Origin: Epiperipatus broadwayi
Lineage: Eukaryota > Onychophora > Udeonychophora > Euonychophora > Peripatidae
Length of the DNA: 64,000 nt
Direction of reading: 5' to 3'
Assembly (NCBI GenBank): GCA_028023455.1
Contig: JAQFVV010006270.1
Location: 4,678,834-4,742,833, forward strand
The translations under genes were made by a program, and so were the position numbers. Shown piece by piece: positions 22,640 through 34,240 of the stretch. Below the pieces are notes generated by a model. It saw only the letters and a program-made list of their open reading frames with translations, was not told the DNA's origin and searched no databases. Positions within the stretch are counted from its first letter, which is position 1; each line of letters starts with the position of its first letter.

Positions 22640-23612
22640 CACTTGGGTCTCTTTTTACGCGGACTTATTTAACATGATTTTGAAGTTAGGCGATTCAGGT
22701 TTCACCAGACGTTGAACTCCGGTAATACGCTATTATTTTAAATAATAAATTTTGCGCACTTAATGTTATATTAAAAGTACTGTAATAGCACATTACTATT
22801 GGAATTCGACTTTCATGTTAGTAATTTCAATATTTTCAGTGCTTTATAATAGTAAGATTTTATGCAATAATGAAATTAAAATCATGATTTCCACATTTTA
22901 TGTATACACACATTAAATTTTACAAGATTATAATGTAAATTTGTTCAAACATTGTGCGTGTTAATTTTGCATTTTAAATCACATTCTGTTTTTGCTTTTT
23001 AAAAAAGAACGTAATCAATTATTAATCATTTAGTGTCCCCAAATTTATTTTTAAAAGGTGAGTAATAGCAGTGGGCACAATTAAAATTGAAAATTAAAGA
23101 CAAAAATAAGAATTTAATTTTTAGTTGTTAGATTAATTACTAATTACGTTGTCACCAGAAAACCATTAATTAACATAACATGAGAGTGTCGTTGGCGCTA
23201 GTTGTATTTCATCTTGTGAAGAATCTGATTTTTTTATCAGTTTGCAAACCAACCTGTTTACTGGCAAATAGCGATAATAATTAAAATGTGTATAAAAAAA
23301 TATAAATTACTGTAAATTATGCATAAAAATATATTGTTTTGAATAAAATTAAATATTATAGTTTAAAAAAGTTTGTCTTGTATCAATTTTTTTCAAATTT
23401 GAAATTTTTTATTAGTCATATTTTATTTCCTTATTTTTTTTTTGCGCGAATTTTAAAGTAATTTTACATTGGTGCTTTGCTTTTACGCGATTTTTGAAAA
23501 ATCACAGTCCGTATCCCCCCTTTTTCAAGGTAAGTTACGTCTATTTTTGCACGATTTCATTTGCGCGTGTTTTCTGAGGAACCTATCTATCGCGTAAAAT
23601 GAGACCCAGGTG
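22640..23612. mobile_element. Tigger/pogo-like non-autonomous DNA transposon with TA TSD
   Basis: The left end CACTTGGGTCTCTTTTTACG and the right end, reverse-complemented CACCTGGGTCTCATTTTACG, are about 20-22-bp terminal inverted repeats, flanked by TA (22638-22639 and 23613-23614). The 'TTTACGCGGACTTATTTAAC' subterminal text resembles pogo/Tigger ends, which also duplicate TA. The 973-bp body has no transposase frame and contains several CGCG-rich subterminal blocks (TTGCGCGAATTTT, GCACGATTTCATTTGCGCG), so it is a MITE-scale derivative. Confidence 0.75.
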
Positions 23613-23614
23613 TA

Positions 23615-26033
23615 TATAGTTAACTGAACAAAATGGAGGGGTAAGAAGCAACGCTATCTGCCCATGAGCAAGGCAGCATGTCATGAAAATTTTATGGGAA
23701 AACAATATTATAAAAGAAAAAAAATCAAAATTATTTCATTACATTATAAACCATCAGAATTACTCTATCCTTTAAAATGAATGTTACCTATATGTTAAAG
23801 CTGGAATACAAACGTTAAAAGATGTACAAGGATCATATTTACCTGCCTGTGTAATTTTATTAGATCAATTTGATCATTTTTATCAAAGATATGAATCAGT
23901 TTAATTTCCTATCATATTTTCCTATATAAAGATAGCATCTATTCATTCATGCGTACTGTTTTGAAATAATATTTGTACATGAAAGGATATCTCTTCATAT
24001 CATTATCAATATAAACTTTACTTATGTGTGTAACATCATGTAAACCAAATAATAATTATTTGAAAGAATAATTTAGATATATATAAAACATCGGAATCGA
24101 TAAAATGTACTGTGAATTAAAATTTTTTTGATAATTTTATCTTCTCTGGGACAAGGACATACTATTGGTTTGTAGTTTGAAGTAGACCTCAGAACTATAA
24201 TGCCATTCTGAAAATACAGTATTTAAATACTCATTCAGGTCATTTGTTTATCGTTGTTATTAATATATAGTGTTTATTGACAAATAATATATAATTTTAA
24301 GTTAAATAGTAATCTATTTATATACCAAAATATAAGACAGTTACATATTCCTAAGTTTAAACATATCTTGTGGCATAGTAATTATTATTTTAAAATTTAA
24401 TTTTTATTTATTGATTGATTTTAAATTAAATTGAGATATATCATCTATATTAGAAGTTCAGAAAGGATTTTATCGAAATAAGTATTCACTTTATTTTGTT
24501 CTCTTAAATTTTTATTAACAAATAACTAGATTCATATTTGTATATATTTTTTATTAAAAATATATATTTATATAAAGTATAGAAGAAGTTGTATATATAT
24601 ATATTAATCTCTGTTGTATCTTGGAAAATGTGAACGTTCCACAACATATTTGTGTTACATAAACATATGGTTTTCGTATTTGATATTTGAGATTAATAGG
24701 CAATCACATATTTAAATATGAAATTGTCAATTGATGCTCTATTGCACATGCAATTTGATCATAGTTATATATATTGTTTATGATCTATTCACCTTATGTA
24801 TATATTTTTTATTATATAATTGATATTCATTTATAACTAAATTTTAATTTAACCTAAAACAAATAAACTTGTCTAATTATTGTCCAATTGTGGAACATGG
24901 ATTTATTTTTTCATAACATTCGGATGAGACAAGATAAAATTACTATTATAAAATTTATATGAAATATCTATATCACATAATCCAGAAATCAAATCCCAGG
25001 ATTAGTGAGTATGGTTATGTTATTTTTTGGTATTGAATTAAATAGTCTTTATCTGATTGGATATAAACTTTATATAGTAATGATAATCAAATACTTGCAT
25101 GTTTTATCAAAATTATTATTGATCAGGTAGGTACTGTATTGAGTTCATGGTTGGCCAATAAGATTTTAATCTTATTCAGTTATAAAGCTGATAGTAGTCT
25201 ACTTTGTTCTGTTATAAGTCGGAATGATTTGCTTTAAGTATATTTAAATTTAATTGATGTGGATCATAAATCCAATTAAATATTAAATTAATGATTTGCA
25301 TAAATTCTTTATGTTTAACATGTAATAATAGCTATGAATATGGTGTAAATATAATCTGAAAGCACTAAGCTAAATGTTGTTATTTGTGAAATTTTTTTAA
25401 CTTCACCTATATGCGTTTAAATCATATTATAAATAATACTCGATTATAATAAATGTTAACAATTCTTTTTATATGTTTTGATTGTTATAATATACAGTTT
25501 TAATAATTTAGTTACAAGAAATTTAAAATAAATTGATATAATTAGTTAAACATACTTAAATAAATACCCAGTAGAAATCTACTGTTTCTTTATATAATGA
25601 TATGATTAGACATTACAGATTTAATATTATCTAAAAGGTTCATTAATATTACACAATATTGTTGAGTAGCTCATTTTATTATAACTAGCTTAATTAATAA
25701 GAGTAAAATTCATATAAAAGTGTAGCATGGCTGAGTTAGTGTAATTTATCATTTCATTTAATTGGGATTTAAAATTAATTATTGGATCGTATATTTATTT
25801 AGATATTATGAATATTGTAAACTTATAGGACATACTAAAACTGTTATCTCAATCATTCATGAGTTATTTTATTTAAATATGAACATAGTTAAATTTTAGT
25901 ACAAGTTTATATTGTTACAAGCAATGTTTGATTCGTTAGGTATATTAGAATTTAGTTGTTGAATGATTTATCATTATTTTTATTTGATTATAAGGGAAAT
26001 ATATCTTGAGCATATATTGTTGTTATGAGACAG
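23615..26033. other. AT-rich non-coding DNA
   Basis: No gene, repeat or structure recognised beyond simple AT runs. Confidence 0.5.
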
Positions 26034-26046
26034 TGATATTTGGTTT

Positions 26047-26582
26047 TAAACCACTAAACATCACATGATCACCCTTTCTTATGTTTGCTCATAACTGTTA
26101 TTAAAACAAACAAAACTGTTTTAATAACTGTTATGAGATGCATAAGAAATGGTGATCATGTGATGTTTAGTGGTTTAATACCAATCTTGCCTAATAGGAT
26201 AGTGGTGGCTATGGTTGTTAAAGAGCCAAAGACACCAAAATGTATAGGTACTGAACTGAGTTCAGACCTATATGACTATATAATCTAATGAGCTTGGATT
26301 GAAAATATTATTGTGTTTTTAATTTTATTCTCATAGTTTTGTAGTTAAGTAGAGCTAAAAGGTGGATGCTGGAGGGGTTGCATTAAATGCTAAGATCTAT
26401 GTGCAGTGCTCTCAGATCTAAGGCTCCTCACTGATGAAAGCCACAAGCTAAAAACTAATCTGGAGATATTGGATGAGTAGGCACTAGATAGGGATTTTAT
26501 GCACAAGCCTTCTGGCATCCATTGATTACTTTGACTTGCATTGAGTGGCCTACTGTATGGAGAGTAAAAAAATTGCCTGTTT
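26047..26582 (+). mobile_element. Hammerhead-family element with perfect 13-bp TSD
   Basis: A 536-bp element flanked by TGATATTTGGTTT at 26034-26046 and 26583-26595. It opens with a nearly perfect palindrome (about 26047-26176: CATCACATGATCACC ... GGTGATCATGTGATG). It continues through the family spacer (CCTAATAGGATAGTGGTGGC, AAAGGTGGATGCTGGAGG) to a hammerhead-like core and the 3' end GCCTGTTT. The open frame 26085-26288 is repeat translation. The polarity matches the array at 16.6 kb. Confidence 0.75.
26422..26468 (+). ncRNA. Hammerhead-like motif (G12 lost)
   Basis: CTGATGA (26431-26437), stem II AGC/GCT, AAAAC instead of GAAAC, TAATC, TGGAG. It is a decayed ribozyme, useful for the consensus. 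Confidence 0.45.
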
Positions 26583-26834
26583 TGATATTTGGTTTGTTTT
26601 ATTTTAACCTATTTTAAATAAGGTTTGTATTTAGAGTATTTGAAGTGATGATTTTGTTTGTTTTCTGTTTATTCTAAATGCTGTTGAACTCGTGATGTCA
26701 TATTAAAGATTGTTATCATTGTTTTGTTTTGTTTTGATATAATTAACAGTCTGATATGTAATTAGATAATGGTATTATTTTAAATACTGAATGATTATTT
26801 ACTGATTAACGTTCATCGGCTTAATATATTTAAT

Positions 26835-27290
26835 TTATTCTGTTATGAAGGATACTATTATTTACAGGCATTACAAAATTAGTATTATTTTTCTTTGATT
26901 TATATTTATTCAGTTACAAATGATGTCCAACTTCAGGGTTCATGTTTATTCTGTTACATAAGGCAACCAACAAGTGGGATATATTTTATTCAGGTTATAT
27001 TAGAGTTATTATTTCCCATTGCAAGTTTTTGATCTGTTACAAATTATGCCCAAATCATCAGAGCTATCATGCACACATATTTATCCTATTACAAATGGCA
27101 TCACAATTTGCAGGGCATAATTAAACAGGATCACTCTATCATGACCTTGTCATGTCCAATATGTTACAAATGGCATCTTAATTTTATGGCGTTAATAAAA
27201 GATTATTTCCATCATCATTTTTTCATTTCTGTTATAAAATGCTGCCCAAACCTGTAGGGCAGCTTTTTATGCAGTTACATTGTTTAATAG
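26835..27290 (+). repeat. Degenerate minisatellite (about 40-bp period or multiples)
   Basis: The motif TATTCTGTTACAAATGGCAT followed by CCAAATTTGCAGGG-like text recurs about eight times with drift (for example near 26908, 26948, 27028, 27080, 27158 and 27228). The overlapping short frames at 26942-27493 arise from it. No function is apparent. Confidence 0.55.
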
Positions 27291-28079
27291 TTTACATATG
27301 TTCACATCCATATGGGAGAATACATCCTTATCAGTTTAATGAGGTAGGGATCAATCTCACAATGAGTCATCTCTGTATAAATTGTAGTTGTATTAAATTA
27401 GGTTTAGGATCAAAAGACCCTTCATTATTATATAGAAGGTTTATTCATTTAGGGTTAGTGCAAGAAAGTCATCTCTTTATAATTATTATTTAAGTGATTA
27501 TGTTTAGGAATGGGATCTAAAAGGGGCCATTCCTTATGAGTATTATAATAAAGATAGCATGGATGTTTATTCCATATAGAGCATATTTATGTGTAAATAC
27601 TAGAAGATATGCTTGTTACTCAAAGAAATATTTATATTTATGGATTCATATATGCATAGAATTATATTTAAGTTTATTGAAGATATGATTCAAGCTATGA
27701 TGAATATGATATTACCTATAAATGTTATGATATATAAAAATTAAAAGATTTTGTTAAAGAAATAAATTGCATATCAATTAATGGTTATATTTTGTAAATA
27801 AATTAATTATATGATTTAATTTTATTAAAGAAAATAAATTGTACATCAATTAATAAGTATACTTATAAATAAATTATTATTACATCATTTGTTACTTTGT
27901 TTATGTAAGATTGCATGGTCTTCCATTATTCATTGGGAGAAACTTATGTTCTCTGCGATTTAGCCCAGCATTACAAATGGGACTGTGTAATGGTTACATT
28001 ATTATATTGAATAAAATGTTGTTTTAAATATACATGTGTTAGTTTATTTCATGATCCAGGTGTCACCTGTGTAATTTAT
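27291..28079. other. AT-rich non-coding DNA
   Basis: Nothing recognised. Confidence 0.5.
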
Positions 28080-28470
28080 GGGAAAAAATGGTTGATTTAT
28101 TTTGTAAATTATGTAAGGAAGGAATAGAAAATATTAGGCATTTGTTAATTGAATGTAAATGCTTGAAAACAGAAAGGGTATATATAATGAAGTTATGGAA
28201 GAATAAATATGAAAAAAGTGATTATACAGAAAGTGAATTATTGGTTTTTATGCTGGGTTTGGGAAAAGATAAAGGGGATTTAGATATAAAGGTTATAGAG
28301 TTGACAAAGATTATATTGTGGAAATGGGATGGAGCAGAATATGGGAAAATTTAAAGTGGGGAATGGAAAATAAAGTGACTAACAGGTTTATCTGGGCATA
28401 ATTGCTGAGATATTCTTTGACTTCATTTAAGGAGAAGCCACAATACATCACATAAATAAATTAGAGGAAA
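28080..28470 (+). mobile_element. 5'-truncated 3' end of the 35-39.6-kb LINE family
   Basis: The open frame 28088-28354 carries a Cys/His motif (FCKLCKEGIENIRHLLIECK: C-x2-C-x8-H-x5-C) typical of LINE ORF2 C-termini, then LVFMLGLGKDKGDLDIK. It matches the minus strand at about 35420-35150 nearly word for word, including GCTGGGTTTGGGAAAAGATA. The 3' UTR match (TCTGGGCATA, GCTGAGA) runs on to about 28470. This copy keeps both Cys of the first pair, whereas the long copy has CKLD. Confidence 0.75.
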
Positions 28471-28502
28471 TGTTGAAATATATTTAGTCCGACCATTATA
28501 AT

Positions 28503-28815
28503 ATATCATCATCATTATCAACCATTATCAATCCACTGCAGGATGAAGGTCTCTCCAAGTTCAATCCATCTCCTCCAATCTTTAGCTTCTCTTCTCCACA
28601 TCACACCTGCACCCTTTCTTATTTCATCCATCCATCTCACATGTGGTCTTTTTCTGGGTCTTTTACAATCTCTTGGAATCCAGTTTAAGATTTCCGTTAT
28701 CCATCTATTCTCATCTCTTCTAGCAATATGTCCAGCCCAACTCCACTTGTCTTTTAATTTTTTTCAATGAGGTCAGTAACACCTGTTTGTTCTCTATATT
28801 GTATTAATTCAAAGC
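28503..28815 (-). mobile_element. RTE-type LINE 3' end (ORF C-terminus and ATC-repeat tail)
   Basis: On the minus strand it reads YREQTGVTDLIEK, then after one frameshift WSWAGHIARRDENRW, WIPRDCKRPRKRPHVRWMDE and WRRWIELGETFILQWIDNG, stop, ending in TGATAATGATGATGAT. The WAGHVAR ... RPRxRPxxRW ... W..LGE order is the signature C-terminus of RTE-type LINEs. The 5' end is truncated. It is the same family as 20323-20535 and 33480-34240. Confidence 0.85.
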
Positions 28816-29875
28816 AATATGTTTTTTTAAAAAAATCTTTGATTAAGAAATATTGTTTAATTAGAAGATTATCATTTTGATTTATAAAAGAATAAATAAG
28901 GCACCAGGAAGACTGTATTATCAGTTGATGAATAATTAGTTCTAGGGAATGTATTGTACAGTTTGAGTGCTTGTTTAATATTGGAACATAGTATTAATTT
29001 GACCATGTTGAATATGAACTCTGTTGTGTTTATTCCCTGAAGTGTTAAAAAACTCAGGTGACTGTCCTGACTTACCTCAATGCAATTCTTGGATGTAAAA
29101 AACCTAGTGAAGGCCTTGGCTCAACTAGAAGTATGTGCTATGCTTGATTTTATATTTGACGATTTGGTGAAATATTGCCAGGGAGTAATGCTACATTTTA
29201 TACGGAAATACAAACAAAAATGCTTATGATGCAAATCCGCCTATTGTTATTTGATGTAACATTGCATATTATATCTATAGTAGTACTACATGTTTTATAA
29301 GGATATACAACGGAAATGCTCTATGTATTAAATGAGCAACCACAAAAAAACAAAGAACTCTGTGTTTAAAGGAGTTTCTGAAGTTAAAGATATTGTTTGG
29401 CCTATAAACTAATTTACAAACCATCACGAAATCCACAATAAAATATTTAAATGGATATTACATATTAACAATATTTATTTGTATGGTTATTTATTTTATA
29501 TTAGTGTAGAATATATATAAGTTGAGTTGTTCAATTGTAATTGATATCTATTTTTGCGATCATTATTACACAGTATAAATTTTAAAATACCTTATATTGG
29601 TTTTATTACTCAAGCATTAATCGCTGGGTCAATATTTTATTTTTCTTATGTACTTATTTATATTTATTTATATTATAGTAATAAATTAATAAATGTTTGA
29701 CCATTTAAAAACAGAAAATGCTTCCATTGGTTTAAATATCTTTATTCTAGTTTTATACACTTAATTTCACTAAAATCGTGTATTACATGTATTTTTTTAG
29801 TTTATAGGATTTGCATAAAATTTAATTTGTTGTTTTATTTATATTTAAATCTATGTAAAAGATGTTAGGCCATTT
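28816..29875. other. AT-rich non-coding DNA
   Basis: Nothing recognised. Confidence 0.5.
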
Positions 29876-29879
29876 TTGG

Positions 29880-31140
29880 GTAAAGAATGTCAGCTTTTTT
29901 ATATAGGGTGTGCTTGTCTTTGACTATGGTCTATGCCTCTTTTACCTTTCTCTTTTCATCGTCTCTCAGTGCATATAATGTTTGTCATAAAGAGATCAAA
30001 TTTGTGTCCTGATTGCAGCTCATGCTCCACAAATATCAATGAGTATTCACTGCTTCCTTTTGCCCTGTCATATAAATGTGTTGGGCCAATCTTGTGGACA
30101 GATTAGCCCTAGTTTCTTTGCAGTATGCATTTAAACAATTGGAATTTTTGCAAGCTATTTTACTACTGGATGTGTGCAACCACTCTAGTTATCTTGTCTT
30201 TAGAGTTGCTTAACAACTTATTTAAAGACTGAGGTGACCGAAAACATGTTATATTTATCGGCACATACGTTTCTTAATTTCGGCATGATCTTTGGCACAT
30301 AAGGGAGACTAGTCCATTTTTCTCCTCAGAGTCGAGTTGTATCAGGTTCTATTGTAGCATTAACTTTTTTGAAGTTATACACCCTATTTATTAGATCTTT
30401 TGTGTATTTCTCTATATTGTTTCCATGGTCTGCTTCAAATTTGTAAAATTTTAAGTTTTTGTGAAATAAACCTTTCAATCTGGCATATTTATGGGATATG
30501 AGGTTAATGAACTAGGGTGTGTGATTCCTCTTATGTGTATTGGCTTCAATTCCATCTTGTAGTTCAAGATATCATTCTATCTTTGAATATTTAAATCTAA
30601 AAATTTAATATTTTGATTTTCATCTTCTTTGTTGGTTATCCATACCAAGGTAGATCTCATTGCTAATTCTTGTTGAATTTGAAAATTCCTTCATCTGCAC
30701 AGTGTAGAATATCGCCCACATATCTTGAATATATTTTATTTGCCAGTACCTTAAATTTCGGAATTAATTTTTCCAATTTTAGATAGATACAAACTGCAGA
30801 TGTCTCCACTAAAAGGTAGCCCAATCTGCCTTCCATGATTCATTTTATACCGTTTATTATTAATTGTTGCAGCTATCTCTTCACTAATCCATTTTAGTGA
30901 CTCTTATTATAAAAACTTTTTTATGAATATTGTAATTAGCTTGCAGCAACATTTTATCTATTATTTCTATCGGCTCAGTATGAGTCATTGACCCATATAA
31001 TTCTTTCACATCTAGAGAGACAATTTTGTAGCTGTTATCTATTTTAACGTTTCTAATTTTTTTGATAAATTTGTAAGTCAGTTTTATTATATATGGGTCA
31101 ATACCCCGGTGTTCTATAAGCCAGAATGCAATGACTTTTG
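29880..31140 (-). pseudogene. Penelope-like element RT plus GIY-YIG remnant
   Basis: The minus strand, across many frameshifts and stops, reads in PLE order. IVSLDVKELYGSM (31075-31000) is the RT motif equivalent to 'SxDVxxLYTSIP'. An IYSRYVGDI-like block (near 30740-30700) corresponds to RYVDDI, with the first catalytic Asp replaced by Gly in this reading. GIEANTHKRNHTP and SHKYARLKGLFHKNL follow (30550-30440), then FEADHGNNIEKY, SLPYVPKIMPKLRNV (near 30300), and a GIY-YIG-like stretch ending with LYALRDDEKRKVKEA near 29930. It is the most complete PLE coding remnant in the window. No terminal repeats were found. Confidence 0.75.
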
Positions 31141-31281
31141 CTGCATTATAAGATTAAGAGTCATCAAAGTCAATTACACTGTAGTTAATTAAGTAGTATA
31201 CATTGAAACAACACATACTGTACCTTCATTGTACACATTAAAGATAACATTGTAATTCAAACCTAACTCGAAAACTTTGCG

Positions 31282-31799
31282 TGCGAAAATATATTTTTAA
31301 AATAATATAGGCGCTATTGCACCTGACCATAAAGCTACTTTTTACTCAAAAATAAAATAAAATTATATTACTCTGCAGGTGCTTTCAAGAGATGTGCTCT
31401 CATCTTCGTAGCTCTAAGTGAAGTAAATATATGCAAAGTTCAAAGGTTTTTAAATAAATAATCTTAAACAAATAAAAAACTCACTAAACTTAACTGTAAT
31501 TCCTTTAAAAATCATAGAAAACCGAATTACACCATAACCACCCAATTTCAACAAAACTCTAGCTAAAATTATTGACCCAGAAATTGGGGCTTCCACATGA
31601 GCCTTTGGAAGCCAAATATGAACAACATAAATCGGTAATTTAACCAAAAAAGCTAACATACAAATAATTCAATATAATATTATAAACTCTCTCATAAAAA
31701 ATAACTTTTCATCAATACAATAATAGATATTCTTCCTATTCAAAAGTAGCTTTGCGGTCAGGCGCAATAGCGCCTATATTATTTTACAAATATATTAAA
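31282..31799. repeat. About 45-60-bp inverted repeats enclosing a mitochondrial fragment
   Basis: Left arm 31282-31343 (AATATAGGCGCTATTGC, CCTGACCATAAAGCTACTTTT) and right arm 31742-31799 (its complement with a few changes) face each other. GGCGC-TATT-GCGCC inside the right arm is itself a hairpin. The arms look like transposon terminal repeats. Between them lie about 110 bp of unknown sequence and a nad4 fragment. Confidence 0.75.
31450..31735 (-). pseudogene. nad4: Nuclear copy of mitochondrial nad4 (NUMT)
   Basis: The minus strand encodes [19 protein letters not shown] and [12 protein letters not shown], the conserved core of NADH dehydrogenase subunit 4 (complex I, inner mitochondrial membrane). 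Upstream in the same frame TGA falls at a Trp-like position (Y-W-I-I-C). AGA codons occur where Ser or a small residue is expected ([15 protein letters not shown]), as in the invertebrate mitochondrial code. About 95 codons of the roughly 440-codon gene are present, in nuclear repeat-rich DNA. It cannot be expressed usefully from the nucleus. Confidence 0.88.
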
Positions 31800-31959
31800 G
31801 ATAAATAGGTTAAACAGATGATAGCTTCCATTCATTTTTTATTTCATTATTTTAGCTCATAAATAACAAGAATAGTATTCAAAAAAATATGTGACTAATG
31901 GGATGTAAATAACCTGCTCAATATTCAGATGTAAGCTAAATAACTATATCCAGAAACCA

Positions 31960-32065
31960 TTTTTCTTTTCATGTGTCAAAGCATCGGCCGGGAAGCGAAC
32001 CCGTGAACCCAGGACAACTGCTTGTAAGGCGGCTGTGCTGACCACTCGGCCACCAACGCTTGACT
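31960..32065 (-). mobile_element. tRNA-derived SINE
   Basis: Minus strand: GTCAAGCGTTGGTGGCCGAG, a GCCGC-CTTACAA-GCAGT anticodon-arm-like stem, a small insertion, GGGTTCGCTTCCC (B box), then CGATGCTTTGACACATG and an A-rich end. The open frame 31969-32181 reads through it. Confidence 0.75.
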
Positions 32066-32469
32066 AACATTTTTTTTATTTTGAAATTTAGCATAAAGTA
32101 TTCATTTTTTACCTTTTTATTTTGTATGCATCTATTACTTTGTGATATCAATTTATTTGGTTTATATTCATCTTGTAGCAAATATTGTTATTCATTTACC
32201 TTTTTTATGTTTTGTACTACTTTTGTATTTAATATTATATATTACCTTTTTATTCGGAAATATCTCTTAACTAAAGTTTTATGCAGTAAACTTTCACTTA
32301 ATAATATATTGTTATTTTAAATAATATCATTATTAACAGAAATGAAAAACTGTATACACAGAGGCTAAACTCTCCATATAGTATCACCACTCAGTGCAAG
32401 TCAGAGTAATCAATGTATGCAGGAAGGTTTGTGCATAAAATCCCTATCTAGTGCCTACTCATCCAATAT

Positions 32470-32512
32470 CCCCAGACTAGTTTCTAGCTTGTGGTTTTCA
32501 TTAGTGGGAAAG
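32470..32512 (-). ncRNA. Hammerhead-like motif, left half (minus)
   Basis: Minus strand: TTTCCCA, CTAATGA, GAAAC, TA, GTC, TGGGGA. Stem I forms six consecutive pairs (TGGGGA with TTTCCCA), better than in other copies, but the core CTGATGA has a G to A change. Confidence 0.5.
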
Positions 32513-32548
32513 CCTTGGATCTGACAGCACTGCATCTAGAATCTTAGA

Positions 32549-32592
32549 CTCCACCCTGATGAAAGCCGCAAACTAGAAACTAGCCTGGGGAT
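32549..32592 (+). ncRNA. Hammerhead-like motif, right half (plus)
   Basis: CTGATGA (32556-32562), imperfect stem II AGC/ACT, GAAAC (32576-32580), then TAGCC in place of TAGTC, TGGGG. The cleavage triplet is altered. Confidence 0.45.
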
Positions 32593-32776
32593 ACTGGATG
32601 AGTAGGCAATAGATAGGGATTTTATGCACAAAGCTTCCTGCATCCATTGATTACTCTGGCTTGCGCTGAGTGGTGCTACTATATGGAAAGTTTAGCCACT
32701 GTGTAAACAGTTTGTGTACGCTTAAAGAATGGTGATCACATGATGTTTAGTGAAAAAATATTTTCTCTCTTTCTCT

Positions 32777-32777
32777 T

Positions 32778-32811
<34 letters not shown>

Positions 32812-32812
32812 A
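32777..32812. repeat. (TA)n(CA)n microsatellite
   Basis: Alternating TA followed by an uninterrupted CA run. Confidence 0.95.
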
Positions 32813-32819
32813 GTATTTA

Positions 32820-33470
32820 CATACAATTTTTGATTTACATTTTACTTTCTTCAATACTCTTTTCACAATTATAGACTTATATGTCTTTCACTTTCTGGAT
32901 GACTATTCTTAATTAAACAAGAATTTCATTTCCACAAGAATTTCATTTCCATATTTCACACAATGTGGATCCTGTGCTTGCCCAAATCATGTCCATCACT
33001 CATTTTGGTAGGTATCTTAAGTATTGGTTAAAATACTTATCCCATTCTTTTTCTTTCTGTAGCCAGTTGAACTTTTTATTGTCAAATATCATACTATATG
33101 TTATTGACCATATTGTCTTTAAAGTGTGCACCAAAACCCTTGTATTATGTGGATGAAAATTTTTAATGACTTGTAGCACTAATCTTTTCAAATTTATAAT
33201 TGGAGTATGCACTAATTAAAGCTTTGGAACATCAAGACATAGATCCAAGAGTTTAAATTCTGAAAAATATTCATCAAAATGTAACATCAGTGATACACTA
33301 AGAAAATTAATGCATAAAGAAAATTAATGTTAGTAAGCATATATGATAGAATGATTCCATATCTCTAAAAACTTTTTACAGCAGTTTACAGGAAATATTT
33401 TATAAATTAAAATAGGAAGCTAAGGAATAAAAATAGAAATTACTTAAGTCATATAGATTTAAAAGACAAT
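32820..33470. other. AT-rich non-coding DNA
   Basis: Nothing recognised; open frames on both strands are short and lack domains. Confidence 0.5.
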
Positions 33471-33479
33471 GATTGTTTT

Positions 33480-34240
33480 CACAAATAATGCTTCAGTGCT
33501 TCAAGATATGTTGCAAAAGTTATCTGATGAAAGCAAAAAAATAGGACTAGAGATAAGTGCTAAAATTACTAAAGTAATGTTCCTTGGCTTTTTAAAAGGA
33601 GAAGATTATGATTGATAGGAACGAATGAGAAAAAGCTAACAACTATAAACAACAATGCAAAACAAATGGAAATGTAATAGATAGAATTAAGATATTTGGC
33701 GATTATGAAAACTAAATGCAAACATATAAGTCATAGTCTGGAAAATATTATTATTTCAATCATTTTGAGTAAAACTGTAAGCAAATTAAATCAGCTTAAG
33801 TTTACACTAAAACAAATTACTATATGGCTAGGTGTTCGAAAAAAGTTACGGATGAATCTGATTTAAATTTCAAAATAGAAAAACTAATACAGGAACTTTA
33901 GGCCCACATCAAAGTATAGAGAAATATGTGTTGAGAATAACAAGAAGGGCTTGAAAATATATATGTATGAGAGAAAACACACTTAATCAGTGTTATCATT
34001 GAAGAAGTTGAGAAGCTAAAGAGAAATAATAATAGATGATCGGTTAAGAATCTAAAGTGAGATCCTAAGAAATTTAAAAGACAATAAAAAAAGAGACTAT
34101 GTGTGACATAGATGGGAAAGAAAATTTCATGGTGTGAATAAGAGAAGCTACAGATTGGGAAAATTGTATTAAACTTAGAGAAAATTTCATCCTGCAACGA
34201 ATCGATAATGATAGAAATGATGTTTTGCATATAGGTATGA
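33480..34240 (+). pseudogene. RTE-type LINE, C-terminal third of the ORF
   Basis: Plus strand with stops and shifts: LQDMLQKLSDESKKIGLEIS and AKITKVMFLG (the region just after the RT catalytic motif), SKTVSKLNQL, and near the end DPKKFKRQ followed by a degenerate WMDE / WRxLGE equivalent and CAACGAATCGATAATGATAG. It aligns in order with the C-terminus at 28503-28815. The 5' two-thirds seen at 41.2-43.4 kb are absent here. Confidence 0.7.

Larger units (their letters stand above)
32350..32750 (-). mobile_element. Hammerhead-family element, near-complete palindrome
   Basis: The left half (32350-32530) and right half (32545-32750) are inverted copies (TGGATGAGTAGGCAATAGAT against its complement, and the CATTGATTACTCTGGCTTGC arm). 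The 5' end, at the right, is CATCATGTGATCACC; the 3' end, at the left, is GGAGAGTTTAGCCTCTGTG. Only a 7-bp TGAAAAA flanks both sides. It holds one hammerhead-like core on each strand. Confidence 0.7.

Noticed and set aside
16843-26288. Similar open frames at 16843-17070 (minus) and 26085-26288 (plus) encoding GDHVMF...PNR peptides
   Set aside because: Both are translations of the hammerhead repeat family; similarity reflects shared repeat DNA, not a gene. Other copies have stops.
31450-31735. Real mitochondrial DNA or assembly contamination
   Set aside because: Only a short nad4 piece is present, flanked by inverted repeats and nuclear repeats on both sides, so a NUMT is more likely.
31969-32181. 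70-aa frame on the minus strand
   Set aside because: Reads through a tRNA-derived SINE; no protein family.
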